Below are positions 7,670 through 16,800 of a stretch of DNA of 35,378 nt, in pieces. This DNA comes from Alloalcanivorax mobilis (GTDB taxonomy: Bacteria; Pseudomonadota; Gammaproteobacteria; Pseudomonadales; Alcanivoracaceae). A program made the position numbers and the translations under genes. Where the stretch lies: positions 1-35,378 of the forward strand of contig NZ_NMQZ01000047.1 in NCBI RefSeq assembly GCF_002864685.1, written 5' to 3'. The stretch's first letter is position 1. Every line of letters begins with the position of its first letter. Below the pieces are notes generated by a model that saw nothing but the letters and a program-made list of their open reading frames with translations, was not told the origin of the DNA and searched no databases.

Positions 7670-8638
7670 ATGACCACCATCACTGAACAGCGAGTCCAGG
7701 CCAACGGCCTGACCTTTCATGTGCGCGAAGCCGGCGAGGCAGGCCAGCCGGTTATCATTCTGCTGCACGGTTTCCCCGAATGCGGCTACTCCTGGCGCTA
7801 TCAAATGCCGTTCCTGGCGGCCCGCGGCTACCATGTACTGGCACCGGATCTGCGCGGCTACGGCTTCAGTGACGCCCCCAAGGACGTAGCGGCTTACCGG
7901 CAAGACATTCTGGTGGCGGACGTGATGGGCATTCTCGATGCCTACGGTGCCGAAAAAGCCATCGTGGTCGGCCACGATTGGGGCTGCGCGCTGGCCTGGC
8001 AGGTGGCGCGCAGTGAACCGGAGCGGGTGCGCGCCGTGGCCGGGCTGTCGGTGCCCTATCCGGGCATCGGGCCGAAAGCGCCCACTGAGCAGATGCGCGC
8101 CGCGTTCGGCGAGCGCTTCTTCTATCAGATTTATTTCCAGCAGCCGGAGATCCCCGAACAGGAACTGGAAGCCGATGTGCGTGATTTTTTGCGCCGCATG
8201 TACCACGCTATTTCCGGGCCGGGCATGCAAGAAAAATTTCGCACCGCCAAACCGGCCCAGGCGTTCCTGGACATTCTGCAGCCGCCCAGCGGCGCCCAGC
8301 CCGCCTGGATGCAGGAAAGCGATCTGGACGTCTATGTGAAGCATTTTCACAACAGCGGCCTGACCGGTCCGATCAACTGGTACCGGGCGATGGACATTTC
8401 CTGGCGGCAGCAGCGCGAAGACGGCCGCGAGCGGATTCACCCGCCAGCGGTGTTCATCGCCGGCAAGGAAGACCCGGTGATTCAGTTCGCCGGCAAGGCG
8501 CTCAAGCGCATGCCCGAGGTGATGGACGATCTGACCGACGTGGTACTGCTGGACAACATCGGCCACTGGGTGCAAATGGAAGCGCCGGACGCGGTCAACC
8601 GGCACCTTGGCGAGTTCCTTGATCGCCTGGACCGCTGA
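7670..8638 (+). CDS. Alpha/beta hydrolase, epoxide-hydrolase-like
   Basis: This 322-aa protein matches soluble epoxide hydrolases in length and motifs. It has the oxyanion motif HGFPE (33-37) and the nucleophile elbow GHDWG with Asp103. A cap domain carries Tyr residues (YQIYFQ and NWYRAMD) that could protonate the epoxide. An acid region, AGKEDPVIQ, is followed by the catalytic His299 in GHWVQ. The family opens epoxides to diols through an ester intermediate. Some members with the same triad are haloalkane or fluoroacetate dehalogenases, but HGxPE plus the cap tyrosines favour epoxide hydrolase. Placed 48 bp behind the acyl-CoA ligase, it may help degrade an epoxidised or unsaturated lipid or terpenoid. 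That link is inference. Confidence 0.88.
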   Translation: MTTITEQRVQANGLTFHVREAGEAGQPVIILLHGFPECGYSWRYQMPFLAARGYHVLAPDLRGYGFSDAPKDVAAYRQDILVADVMGILDAYGAEKAIVVGHDWGCALAWQVARSEPERVRAVAGLSVPYPGIGPKAPTEQMRAAFGERFFYQIYFQQPEIPEQELEADVRDFLRRMYHAISGPGMQEKFRTAKPAQAFLDILQPPSGAQPAWMQESDLDVYVKHFHNSGLTGPINWYRAMDISWRQQREDGRERIHPPAVFIAGKEDPVIQFAGKALKRMPEVMDDLTDVVLLDNIGHWVQMEAPDAVNRHLGEFLDRLDR

Positions 8639-8720
8639 GTGCGCCTTGGTTGTGAACTAGCTCGAAAGCCAGCGTACGCAACGGCTTGTTCAGCCGCCGT
8701 TTAAACTACTTTTTACAGCT

Positions 8721-8742
8721 GCCGGCGCCGTTCGGCGCCGGC
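8721..8742. repeat. Perfect 9-bp GC hairpin upstream of the cation antiporter
   Basis: GCCGGCGCC (8721-8729), loop GTTC, GGCGCCGGC (8734-8742). No T-tract follows on either strand, so it is at best a factor-dependent stop for the hydrolase transcript or a structure in the antiporter leader. A -10-like TACAGT lies just behind it at 8749-8754. Confidence 0.5.
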
Positions 8743-8798
8743 AACCGCTACAGTAGGTGGCTCCCGGCGCGTGAAGGAGAGCCGCCATTTTTCCCGCC

Positions 8799-9821
8799 TT
8801 GCAGCAGTCCCTGCCGTTGAGCCTGACCGCGTTCGCCGCCTGCGTGATGGTGATCGCGATGGCCGGCGTCAAGATTACCGGCATCGTGGACCAGTTGGCG
8901 GATCGCACACGGGCGGGCGAAGCCCTCGCCGGTGCGGTGCTGCTGGGTGCCACAACCTCGCTGTCTGGTAGCGTGCTCTCGGTGACCGCCGCCTGGCGAG
9001 GCAACGCCGATCTCGCCCTCAGTAATGCCCTTGGCGGTATCGCCGTGCAAACCGCTTTTCTGGCGATTGCCGACCTGGTCTATCGCCGCGCCAACCTGGA
9101 ACACGCCGCCGCGTCCGCCGCCAACCTGATGCAAGGCGCTCTGTTGGTGACGCTGCTCAGCATTATTCTGCTAGGCGCCTATGCCCCACCGGTCACGGTT
9201 TTCGGCATTCATCCCGCCACTTTCGTTTTGCTGGCCGTGTATGGATATGGCCTGCGGCTGATCCAACAGGTCCGCGACACTCCGCTGTGGCACCCGTCGC
9301 TGACGCGGGAGACCCGCGAAGATGTTCCCGAGCAGGCCGCGGGCCCCATGACGACAGCGGCGTTATGGGGCTGGTTCGTGGGGCTGGCCCTGCTGCTCGG
9401 CGTCTCCGGCTGGGCCCTTGAGCACGCGGCCTCCTCGCTCGCCCGGCAAACCGGTTTGCAGCAAACGACAGTCGGCCTGCTGCTCACCGCCACCAGCACC
9501 TCTCTACCGGAGCTGGTGACATCGGTGGCGGCGGTACGACGAGGGGCGCTGACGCTGGCGGTGGGCGGGATCATCGGTGGCAACGCGTTCGACACCCTGT
9601 TCACCGCGGCCTCGGACATCGCCTATCGGCAGGGCTCCATTTATCAAGCCATGGACGCCACCCTGCTGCTCTGGGTGGCGCTGTCACTGGTGATGACCGG
9701 AGCTTTGCTGATGGGGCTGGTGCGCCGCGAAGAGCGCGGGCCGGCGGGCATTGGCTTCGAAAGCGTGGCGGTCCTTATGCTCTATGCCACCGGCCTGGCC
9801 CTGGTGCTCGGCGGCGGATAA
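8799..9821 (+). CDS. Sodium/calcium exchanger family (CaCA) cation antiporter
   Basis: This inner-membrane protein of about 340 aa has roughly ten hydrophobic spans and two clear inverted alpha-repeats. One begins GATTSLSGSVLSV and ends with SNALGGIAVQT. The other begins ATSTSLPELVTSV and ends with GGNAFDT. These align well with each other and with CaCA antiporters, which expel Ca2+ or other cations against H+ or Na+. The second repeat keeps the ion-binding Glu of TSLPE, but the first has TSLSG. The start is uncertain. TTG at 8799 is the first conventional start, but it lies 19 nt from the AAGGAG at 8774-8779. An in-frame ATT at 8787 sits at an ideal 7 nt. The first membrane helix needs one of the two. 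The cation is not predictable. Confidence 0.85.
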   Translation: MQQSLPLSLTAFAACVMVIAMAGVKITGIVDQLADRTRAGEALAGAVLLGATTSLSGSVLSVTAAWRGNADLALSNALGGIAVQTAFLAIADLVYRRANLEHAAASAANLMQGALLVTLLSIILLGAYAPPVTVFGIHPATFVLLAVYGYGLRLIQQVRDTPLWHPSLTRETREDVPEQAAGPMTTAALWGWFVGLALLLGVSGWALEHAASSLARQTGLQQTTVGLLLTATSTSLPELVTSVAAVRRGALTLAVGGIIGGNAFDTLFTAASDIAYRQGSIYQAMDATLLLWVALSLVMTGALLMGLVRREERGPAGIGFESVAVLMLYATGLALVLGGG

Positions 9822-9827
9822 TCACCA

Positions 9828-9856
9828 GCGACACCTGGCTAACCGACCGCTATAGT
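9828..9856 (+). promoter_or_regulatory. Candidate promoter of the FNT-family gene
   Basis: TATAGT at 9851-9856 lies 17 bp after GCGACA (9828-9833, four matches to the -35 consensus). The element is between the antiporter stop and the FNT start, so the channel can be transcribed separately. Confidence 0.35.
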
Positions 9857-9913
9857 CAAACCGGGCGCGCTCCAGGCGCGCCACTTACAATGTCGCCTGC
9901 GCGGGAGAGTGCG

Positions 9914-10921
9914 GTGAGTGAAAACGAGGAGCGGCCCCAGGGCCAACAGCACGAAGACGGCACACCTTGGGAAAACGCAGTGGAACGCGAACACCAAGAT
10001 GACAAGCCATCACAGCGCGCCCGGGAACGCGATGAAAAGCGTTTGGAGAACTTCGAAGAGAAACAGGAACACGCCGAAGCCGTGAACGAAAAAGAACTGC
10101 CGTCACGGGCGGCGGCGGTGCACGAGCGCCTGCGTATCGACGGCGACAAGGAACTCGAACGCGACGCCATGGCGCTGCTGTGGTCGGCGATCGCCGCCGG
10201 CATTTCCATGAGCGCTTCAATGATGGCCCGAGGCCTTCTGCACGCCCACCTTCCCGAAAGCAACGTGGGTTTTCTGGTCGAGAGCATGGGTTATACACTG
10301 GGGTTTCTTATCGTGATCCTGGCCCGCCAGCAACTGTTCACCGAAAACACCGTGACCGCGGTGTTGCCCTTCATGAGCCACCCGACCCTGAACAGCCTGG
10401 GCCGGCTGCTGCGCCTGTGGGGCGTGGTGCTGGTGGGTAACGTGTTTGGCGCCGGCCTGGCCGCCTTCACCTTTTTGCACCTGCCGATGTTTTCCCCGGA
10501 GGTCTCCGACGCGTTCGTGCGCATCGGCGAAAAAGTGATGGAGAACGACCCCATGTCGATGTTCGCCAAAAGCATCGTCGCCGGCTGGTTGATCGCCACC
10601 ATGGTGTGGGTGCTGCCCGCTGCTGATCAGGCCAAGAGCTGGATCATTCTGATCATGACCTACGCGGTGGCGATCGGGGAATTTCCGCACATCATCGTTG
10701 GCGCCAGCGAAATCCTTTATCTGGTGTTCGCCGGCAAGTTGCCCTGGATCGACTTCTTCCTGCACTTCGGCCTGCCAACCCTGGCCGGCAATATCATTGG
10801 CGGCACTTTTATCTTTGCCCTGATCAGCCACGCGCAGATTCGCAATGATATGGATCTGCAACGCCATGGCCGCCGTGGCGCCTGGATGTTCAAGCATGGG
10901 CCGGGAGGGAAAAGGAAATAG
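9914..10921 (+). CDS. Formate/nitrite transporter family channel, YfdC-like
   Basis: This inner-membrane protein of about 335 aa begins with roughly 85 very polar, charged residues rich in Glu, Arg and Lys, with coiled-coil character (RARERDEKRLENFEEKQEHAEA). About six hydrophobic spans follow, typical of FNT channels such as FocA and NirC, with closest resemblance to YfdC. FGAGLAAF and AIGEFPHIIVG fit the pore region; the His there is in a family-typical place. I prefer GTG at 9914, which has GGGAG 6 nt upstream. ATG at 9890 would add eight residues and has no ribosome site. YfdC itself has no proven substrate, so anion transport is only a family-level expectation. Confidence 0.85.
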   Translation: MSENEERPQGQQHEDGTPWENAVEREHQDDKPSQRARERDEKRLENFEEKQEHAEAVNEKELPSRAAAVHERLRIDGDKELERDAMALLWSAIAAGISMSASMMARGLLHAHLPESNVGFLVESMGYTLGFLIVILARQQLFTENTVTAVLPFMSHPTLNSLGRLLRLWGVVLVGNVFGAGLAAFTFLHLPMFSPEVSDAFVRIGEKVMENDPMSMFAKSIVAGWLIATMVWVLPAADQAKSWIILIMTYAVAIGEFPHIIVGASEILYLVFAGKLPWIDFFLHFGLPTLAGNIIGGTFIFALISHAQIRNDMDLQRHGRRGAWMFKHGPGGKRK

Positions 10922-10995
10922 CGGGGACTTTGGGAGGGAGGAGTTTTCAGTTTTCAGAATGGAGGGGCGTGGCAGCGCCGCTGTTTGATTCTAAA

Positions 10996-11078
10996 GTGGG
11001 AGAGGTCCTTGACCACGAATCGGCGCTGCCAGGCCCGCCTCGCCTGCGGCTCGGTTCGCGGTCTAGGACCGCTCCCAC
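10996..11078. repeat. Inverted pair of REP-like elements (REPIN/BIME-like)
   Basis: Two copies of the motif GTGGGAGnGGTCCTnGACC face each other, one on the plus strand from 10996 and one on the minus strand ending at 11078. Both continue into GC-rich CGAnnCGGC and AGGCCCGCC arms. A third single copy is at 13559-13598. The rest of the 306-bp spacer (10922-11227) holds no gene I can support. A tandem CTGAAGC pair at 11201-11214 lies near the end of the receptor gene. Confidence 0.75.
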
Positions 11079-11227
11079 AGCGGCGCTGTAGAAGGCCCTG
11101 GCGGGCCACGCCTGCGGATTCGCAACGCGATTTTGCGTGCCGCCAACGCCCAAGCGCGGGCACGGCCCCTGCCCCGCCCCGGCCTTGCCCGTGTTGTCGC
11201 CTGAAGCCTGAAGCTTGAATCCGCTTT

Positions 11228-13255
11228 TTAGAAACTCACCGTCATCCCGGCGTTGTATCGGCGGCCGTCGAGGACGGCGCCGAAATCGGCGTCGGTGACT
11301 TCCTTATCGAAGAGGTTGTAGACGCCTGCCTTGAGGGTCAGGTTGCGGCTGGCGCGGTAGGTCAGCCCGACGTCGGTGAAGGCGTAACTGGGGGTGCCGT
11401 CGGCGATGCTGGTGCGCGACAGGTAGTCCGAGGTGCGGCCGCGGAAGTTGGTTCTTACCCAGCTGCCCAATGGGTCGGTGATCTGCCAGTCGAGCCCGGC
11501 GTTGAACATGTTCTTGGGGATCTTGTTGAGCGGCTCGCCTTTGAATTCACCGGTCTTCTGTTCGGAGTGGGTGTAGGTATAACTGGAATTGAAGCGCAGC
11601 GACGGGGTCAGAATCCAGCTGAAGGTGGCTTCCACGCCGTGCATTTGTGCCTCGTCCACATTGATGCGGTCGCTGATGAACATGTAGGTCTGGCCTTGAT
11701 AATCGCAGGTCCAGGTGGCGGGATCGTTGCGGTCGGCGCCGACGCTGTCGCAGGCCCGGTACTCGGTGATTTTGTCTTTGAATTCGGTGAGGAACAGCAT
11801 CACGCTGGTTTCGATGCCCGAGATGTTTTTCCAGGCCAGCCCCAGCTCGTAGTTGAGGCTTTTTTCGGGGTCCAGATCCGGGTTGCCGCGAATGATCGCC
11901 CGCGGGTTGCCGGCCGGGTAGCCGCCGCCACCGGTGACGCTGCCCCAGTTGTCGGTGGCTTCGCGCAGCGAAGGCTGCCGGTAACCAGTGGAGACGCCGC
12001 CTTTCAGGGTGACGTCCTGGGTGGCGTGGTACACCGCGTACAGCCGCGGGGTGGCGTAGTTGCCAAAGTTTTCGTCGCGGATGAAACGCAGCCCGCCGGT
12101 CAGTGCCAGCTTATCGGTGAGCGTCCATTGGTCCTCCAGGAACGCGGCCACCTCCCAGCGGGAGATGTTGTTGGCGTCGCTGGTGGGCAGGCGGTTGGTG
12201 GCGTAGTCGGTGAGGTCTTCGTCTTTGTATTGCACCCCGGTGGTGATGATGTGCCGCTCGGTAAAGAAGGAGGCCTGGGTGTTGGCGATCAGGGTGTCCA
12301 GGGTAATGCCGTTGCGCAATTCACCAATGCGGTCGGGGTTTTCGCTGTTCTCTTTCTGCACGTACGACTCGGTGGTGCCGAAATCATAGCGGCCACTGTG
12401 GGAGACCACGTAGATGTCCTTGTCGTACTCGCGGTCGGAGGAATCCGCCGGGTCGGTGCTTTCCAGGGTCTTGCCGGCGCTGCTGTTGCGTTCCTGCTCG
12501 ATGCGGTCAAAACCAAAGGCGATGTCGTTTTCTTTGTTCGGGGTGTACACCAGCTTGGCGCCAGCGCGCTGCACGGTCTGTTCCTCGAAGCCGTCGATGA
12601 TGTGATCCTCGTCGCGGTGCGAGGCCAGGCCGTTGACCTGAATACCGAGGCGGTCCTTGATCAGCGGACCGGCCAGGTAGAGGTCATTGCGGGTGGTGTC
12701 GCCGGCTTTGCCGCTGTCCTGCACGGTCATTTCCGACGACAACGCGCCGGTCCATTGCTCGGACACTTTGCGGGTGATGATGTTGATCACCCCGCCCATG
12801 GCCTCGGAGCCGTACAACGAGGACATCGGGCCACGGATCACTTCAATGCGCTCAATCGCCTGCAACGGCGGCAGGTAGTTTTGCTCAAGGCCGCTGTCGT
12901 TGCCGTTGGCGGTGGATTCGCGGCTTGACTGGCGCCGTCCGTCCACCAGGATCATGGTGTATTTGGCCGCCATGCCGCGCAGGCTGATGTCCTGGTGGGA
13001 GCCGCCACCGGTGATGGTGACGCCGGGGATGTCCTTCAGGGCGTCGGTGACGTCCAGGTAGGCTTTGCGCTCCAGCTCCTCGCGGCCGATCACCGAAATG
13101 GAGGCCGGCGCGTCGGCGATATGCTGTTCGAAGCCGGCGGCGGAGATCACATTCACCGCATCCAGTTGATTGGAAACCTGCTCACCGCTGGCGGCGGACG
13201 CCGCCCCCAACGCCGCCGCCCATACCCCGAACCGAAATGATGTGGAACCTCGCAT
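11228..13255 (-). CDS. TonB-dependent outer-membrane siderophore receptor
   Basis: This 675-aa outer-membrane protein imports an iron chelate using TonB energy. The order is: signal peptide to about residue 24 (ends AASG), a TonB-box-like LDAVNVIS, then a plug domain with DALKDIPGVTITGGG, ISLRGM and IEVIRGPMSSLYGSEAMGGVINIITR. A 22-strand-type barrel follows, ending in the terminal Phe of MTVSF. The long loops contain one Cys pair (CDSVGA...WTCD), as seen in FepA/CirA-type receptors. It resembles catecholate-type receptors, but the ligand cannot be assigned. A ribosome site GAGGGGAAGG precedes the ATG. A sigma70-like promoter overlapped by a Fur-like box lies 70-100 bp upstream, so iron repression is expected. 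Confidence 0.93.
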   Translation of the reverse strand: MRGSTSFRFGVWAAALGAASAASGEQVSNQLDAVNVISAAGFEQHIADAPASISVIGREELERKAYLDVTDALKDIPGVTITGGGSHQDISLRGMAAKYTMILVDGRRQSSRESTANGNDSGLEQNYLPPLQAIERIEVIRGPMSSLYGSEAMGGVINIITRKVSEQWTGALSSEMTVQDSGKAGDTTRNDLYLAGPLIKDRLGIQVNGLASHRDEDHIIDGFEEQTVQRAGAKLVYTPNKENDIAFGFDRIEQERNSSAGKTLESTDPADSSDREYDKDIYVVSHSGRYDFGTTESYVQKENSENPDRIGELRNGITLDTLIANTQASFFTERHIITTGVQYKDEDLTDYATNRLPTSDANNISRWEVAAFLEDQWTLTDKLALTGGLRFIRDENFGNYATPRLYAVYHATQDVTLKGGVSTGYRQPSLREATDNWGSVTGGGGYPAGNPRAIIRGNPDLDPEKSLNYELGLAWKNISGIETSVMLFLTEFKDKITEYRACDSVGADRNDPATWTCDYQGQTYMFISDRINVDEAQMHGVEATFSWILTPSLRFNSSYTYTHSEQKTGEFKGEPLNKIPKNMFNAGLDWQITDPLGSWVRTNFRGRTSDYLSRTSIADGTPSYAFTDVGLTYRASRNLTLKAGVYNLFDKEVTDADFGAVLDGRRYNAGMTVSF

Positions 13256-13324
13256 TGCCCTTCCCCTCGTTGATATGACCCGTTAACCCGGCCTCTGGTT
13301 GGCATCCATAAAATGAACGCGGGG

Positions 13325-13353
13325 ACTTTATCTTAAACGATAATGGTTATCAA
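13325..13353 (-). promoter_or_regulatory. Promoter of the TonB-dependent receptor with overlapping Fur box
   Basis: On the minus strand TTGATA (13348-13353) and TAAAGT (13325-13330) are 17 bp apart. The -35 and spacer contain GATAATGGTTATC (13339-13351 on the plus strand), a near-palindrome close to Fur half-sites. Binding here would block RNA polymerase when iron is plentiful. Confidence 0.65.
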
Positions 13354-13393
13354 ACGCGGATGAGAAACAGGGAGGTCCCGCTCTATTGCAATT

Positions 13394-13413
13394 GATAATA
13401 ATACCCATTATTG
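13394..13413. promoter_or_regulatory. Second Fur-like palindrome upstream of the receptor
   Basis: GATAATAATACCCATTATTG contains the perfect inverted repeat AATAAT/ATTATT with a 4-bp centre and resembles the Fur consensus. It lies about 45 bp upstream of the first Fur-like site, and could strengthen repression or serve an unrecognised transcript. Confidence 0.5.
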
Positions 13414-13558
13414 TTGTTTAATCCTGCTGGCCAGGCGTGGCTGGCAGGCCGACGGAAAGCGAGAAAGTCAGGCACAGGGACGTGCCCCCCCTTCTGTTTT
13501 AATCCTTTCTTCGACTGGTGGGTCTCAGCGCGGGTCGTGATGGCCTCAAGGGCATGGC

Positions 13559-13598
13559 GGGCCGGCTGCGCCGGCTCGCGGTCAAGGACCGCTCCCAC
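13559..13598 (-). repeat. Single REP-like element (third copy)
   Basis: On the minus strand this reads GTGGGAGCGGTCCTTGACCG and continues CGAGCCGGCGCAGCCGG, matching the pair at 10996-11078. The spacer 13256-13801 otherwise holds the Fur sites, the tpsA terminator and no gene I can support. Confidence 0.7.
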
Positions 13599-13742
13599 AG
13601 CGGCTTCGGTGCCTGGCTGGTGCCAGGCTGACGTACCCACCGGCAAGACCAACCGCTTGCGGCTGGAACGCCGGCTGGCCTCTCTTACGAATCCTGTGAA
13701 CGTGCGCGTCGCTCTCGAGCGACGCCTTGGCAACGCCCACAC

Positions 13743-13768
13743 AAAAAAAGCCCGGCGGGAAGCCGGGC
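13743..13768 (-). terminator. Intrinsic terminator of the tpsB-tpsA operon
   Basis: On the minus strand GCCCGGC, loop TTCCC, GCCGGGC is followed by seven T residues, 33 bp after the tpsA stop codon. Confidence 0.92.
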
Positions 13769-13801
13769 CAGATCGTCAAAACGGATGGGCAAACAAACGA
13801 A

Positions 13802-16800
13802 TCAAGGGTTGAAGTGCCACTCCTCGCTGTCGCTGTCGTGCTGGAAGCCGTAGCCGGTGCTGGTCACCGGTTGATAGAGCGCGGCGGGCAGCATGCCCAG
13901 GCGCGGAGACTCACCGAAGGACAGCCCCGGCGGTGAAATGGCGTCTTGCATAAAGCGCACGTCCCGGGTGACTTCACCACCGGCGGCGCGGTCGTTGAGG
14001 CTGAAACGGGAACGGGCGCTGGAGCCTTCCATCAGTGTCTCGAACTCGCCTCGGCCAAAGCCCGGCACACGCACATTGACCTGATCGGCCTGCAATGAAC
14101 CGGGGCCGCTGGCGATGCTGTGCATCTCCCGCGACTGCAGGTTGATGGTGCCACCGGCCAGACCGGAGCGGGTGTCGATGGTGTTGATCACCAGGGTCTG
14201 CCCGGCCTGGTAGCTGACCTCGCCACGGTTGCTGCGGGTTTCGGTGCCGGCGCCCATGGTGACGTCGCCGCCGCCACTCACCAGGATGTTGCTGTTGGCG
14301 TGGAGGTCGCCGTTCTGGTTGAGATCGCCGCCGGCCAGCAGACTGACGTCGCCGTTGCCGGTGACGTCATCGTTAACGTCCAGGTCGCCGGCGGTGTTCA
14401 GGTACACATCGCCCTCGCCATGAATGCCGCTGACGCCGGCCACGGTGCCCAGGTGCAGCGGATCGCTGCCGCCGTTATTGATGTACACGCCGCCGTTGCC
14501 GCCGTCGGCGGCCAGGGTGGAAACGGTCACGTCCAGCGGGTCGCTGGCGCGGCCGATGCCCTGGCCGGCGCTCAGCGCCAGCAGGCTGGCAATGATGTTG
14601 TCGGCGTCGCCGTTGCCATCCAGGATGGCGCCGGCGTTGGCGAACAGCATCACCGCGTTGCCCGGGCTCAGTGCCTGAACCTGATCGATGGTCAGGTTGC
14701 CGGTGCTGGTGCTAACGCGAATGTCGCCGTTGGCGGTACGGGCGTTAAGGGCGGACAAGCCGTCCTGCTCGTCCACGTACAGGCCGCCGCTGCCGGTGAC
14801 GCTGGCATCGAGCTGGCTGGCACGGGTATCCAGGGCGTTGTCGTCACTGCCGATGCCGTTGGCGGACGCCAGCGTCACCTTGATCCCGCGCACCTTGTTG
14901 GTGTCGTCGGTGTCGTTGAACAGCGCGCCATCGGTGGCGGTCAGGCTGACGTCGCCGCTGGCCTGCACGTTGCCCAGCGTGGCGTCGCCGCCGGTCACCG
15001 CGATGCCGATGTCGCCGGCACCGGTGCGGACGTTCTCAAGCGCTACAGAACCGCTCTGATTGAGCATCACGTCGCCGCCGGTGGTGATGGCGGTCAGGCG
15101 ATCAGCGCTCAGGTTCAGGGCTGCGTCCGCGCCCAGGCCGTCGGTGGCGTAAAGCTCCACGTTGCGGGCGTCGATGGAACCGGCGCCGGCGGCGTTCATG
15201 GCGCCGCTGGTGGCGAGCTGAACATCGTGCTCACCGGCCGCGGACACCTCGCCCACGCCGAGGTCGCCACGCACCGCCACGTCGATGTCGCCGTTCGCGG
15301 TGCTGGCGCCGTCGAGACGCAGGTCGCCCTGGTTGAGCAGGTCGAGCCGGCCATCGCCGGTCACCGCCAGCGTGGCGCTGTCCAGCTCGGCGTTCAGATC
15401 GATGCCGTCCACCGCAGTGGCGTTCAGATCGTCGGCGCGCACCAGGCCGGTGTCACCGGTACTGATGTGGCCGGCGCTGTTCAGCACCGTGTCGCCATTA
15501 ACTTGCAGGGCCTCGATGTCAAGATCGCCACCGGTGGTGAGGTGGGCATCGCCGTCCGCCAGTTGCACGCCCTTCACGGTCAAGGCATCCGCCTCATCCA
15601 TATAAAGGTCGCCGCTGCCGGTGAGGTTGGCGTACAGAGTCCCGACCCGGGTCTTCAGGCCGGAGAGCGCGGAACCGACGCTCTTGGCGGCGCTGATGAA
15701 CAGGTTCTGGCCCTGAATGTGCTCGGCCTCCGCCGGATCGGCGCTGATGCCACCGGTGTCGCTGGTCACCGATACGTCACCCTGAGCCTGCAGACGGGTG
15801 ATGGCGATGTCGCCACCGGCCTGCAGGATCAGATCACTTTCGGTCACCATTTCGCTGCCGTCGCTCATGGCGATTTCGCCACCGGCGCGCACGCTCTGGT
15901 CACCCTCGCTTTGGGTGCGCGTGTTGCCCAGTCGCACATCGCCGTCGGCGTCGATCGCCAGGGCGCCGGTAGCGGCCTTGGCAGTGGTATCGGTGAGGGT
16001 TACGTCATCGCCGGCGGTGATATCGAGATCGGTGTGAGCGAGCAGCAGACCATTGTCAACGACAACGCTTTGGCCGGCGTCGAGATCCAGGTTGCCGGTG
16101 TCGGCGCGCAGCGTGCTCTGCTCGATCACGGTCAGATCACCGCTTTCGGCGTTGGCGGTCACGTTGCCGTGGCCGAAGCCGTGGGAGGCGCTGTCCAGCA
16201 CAATGCTGTCGCCGGCGGTCAGGCTCAGGTCACCGTTAATCGCGGTGATGTCGCTGCCGACGCCGTCGTCGTCGCCGGTGTCCGTGAGCTTAATGTTGCC
16301 GGCGGCGTCGAGGGTGAGATCGGTGGACGCGATGACGCGGCTGTCATCGAGCATGATATCGGCTGCGTCGGCGGTCACCGTCATGGCCTGGCCGGCGTGC
16401 AGATCAATGTCGGTCAGCGCCACGCCGTTGCCCGCGTGCAGATCGAGATCGGTACCGGCGAAGGCGTTGCCTTTGCTGCCGATGATGTCGCCGGCGGCGC
16501 TGGCGGTCAGCGCATCACCGGCGGTCAGGCCGCTGTCGGTGAGCGCCAGATCGCCCTCGGTGGCGGTCACCACCAGCTTGCCGTTGGAAGCCCCGGCCTG
16601 CGAGTCGGTGAGCGTCACGTTGTTGCCGGCGGTGGCGGTCAGCTCGCCGTTCGCAAAGGCCTGGCTGAGGTCTGCCAGGTCGATGTCGCCGGTGTCGGCG
16701 GTTACGGTCAGATCGCCACCGTTAGCGACCAGGGCGCTGCCCTCAAGAACCACGTTGTCGCCGGCGGTCACGTTCTGATGACGCTGTGCGAGAGCGGTGC

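Noticed and set aside
8721-8742. The GC-rich 9-bp hairpin as an intrinsic terminator of the hydrolase gene
   Set aside because: No T-tract follows the stem on either strand, so it cannot be called an intrinsic terminator.
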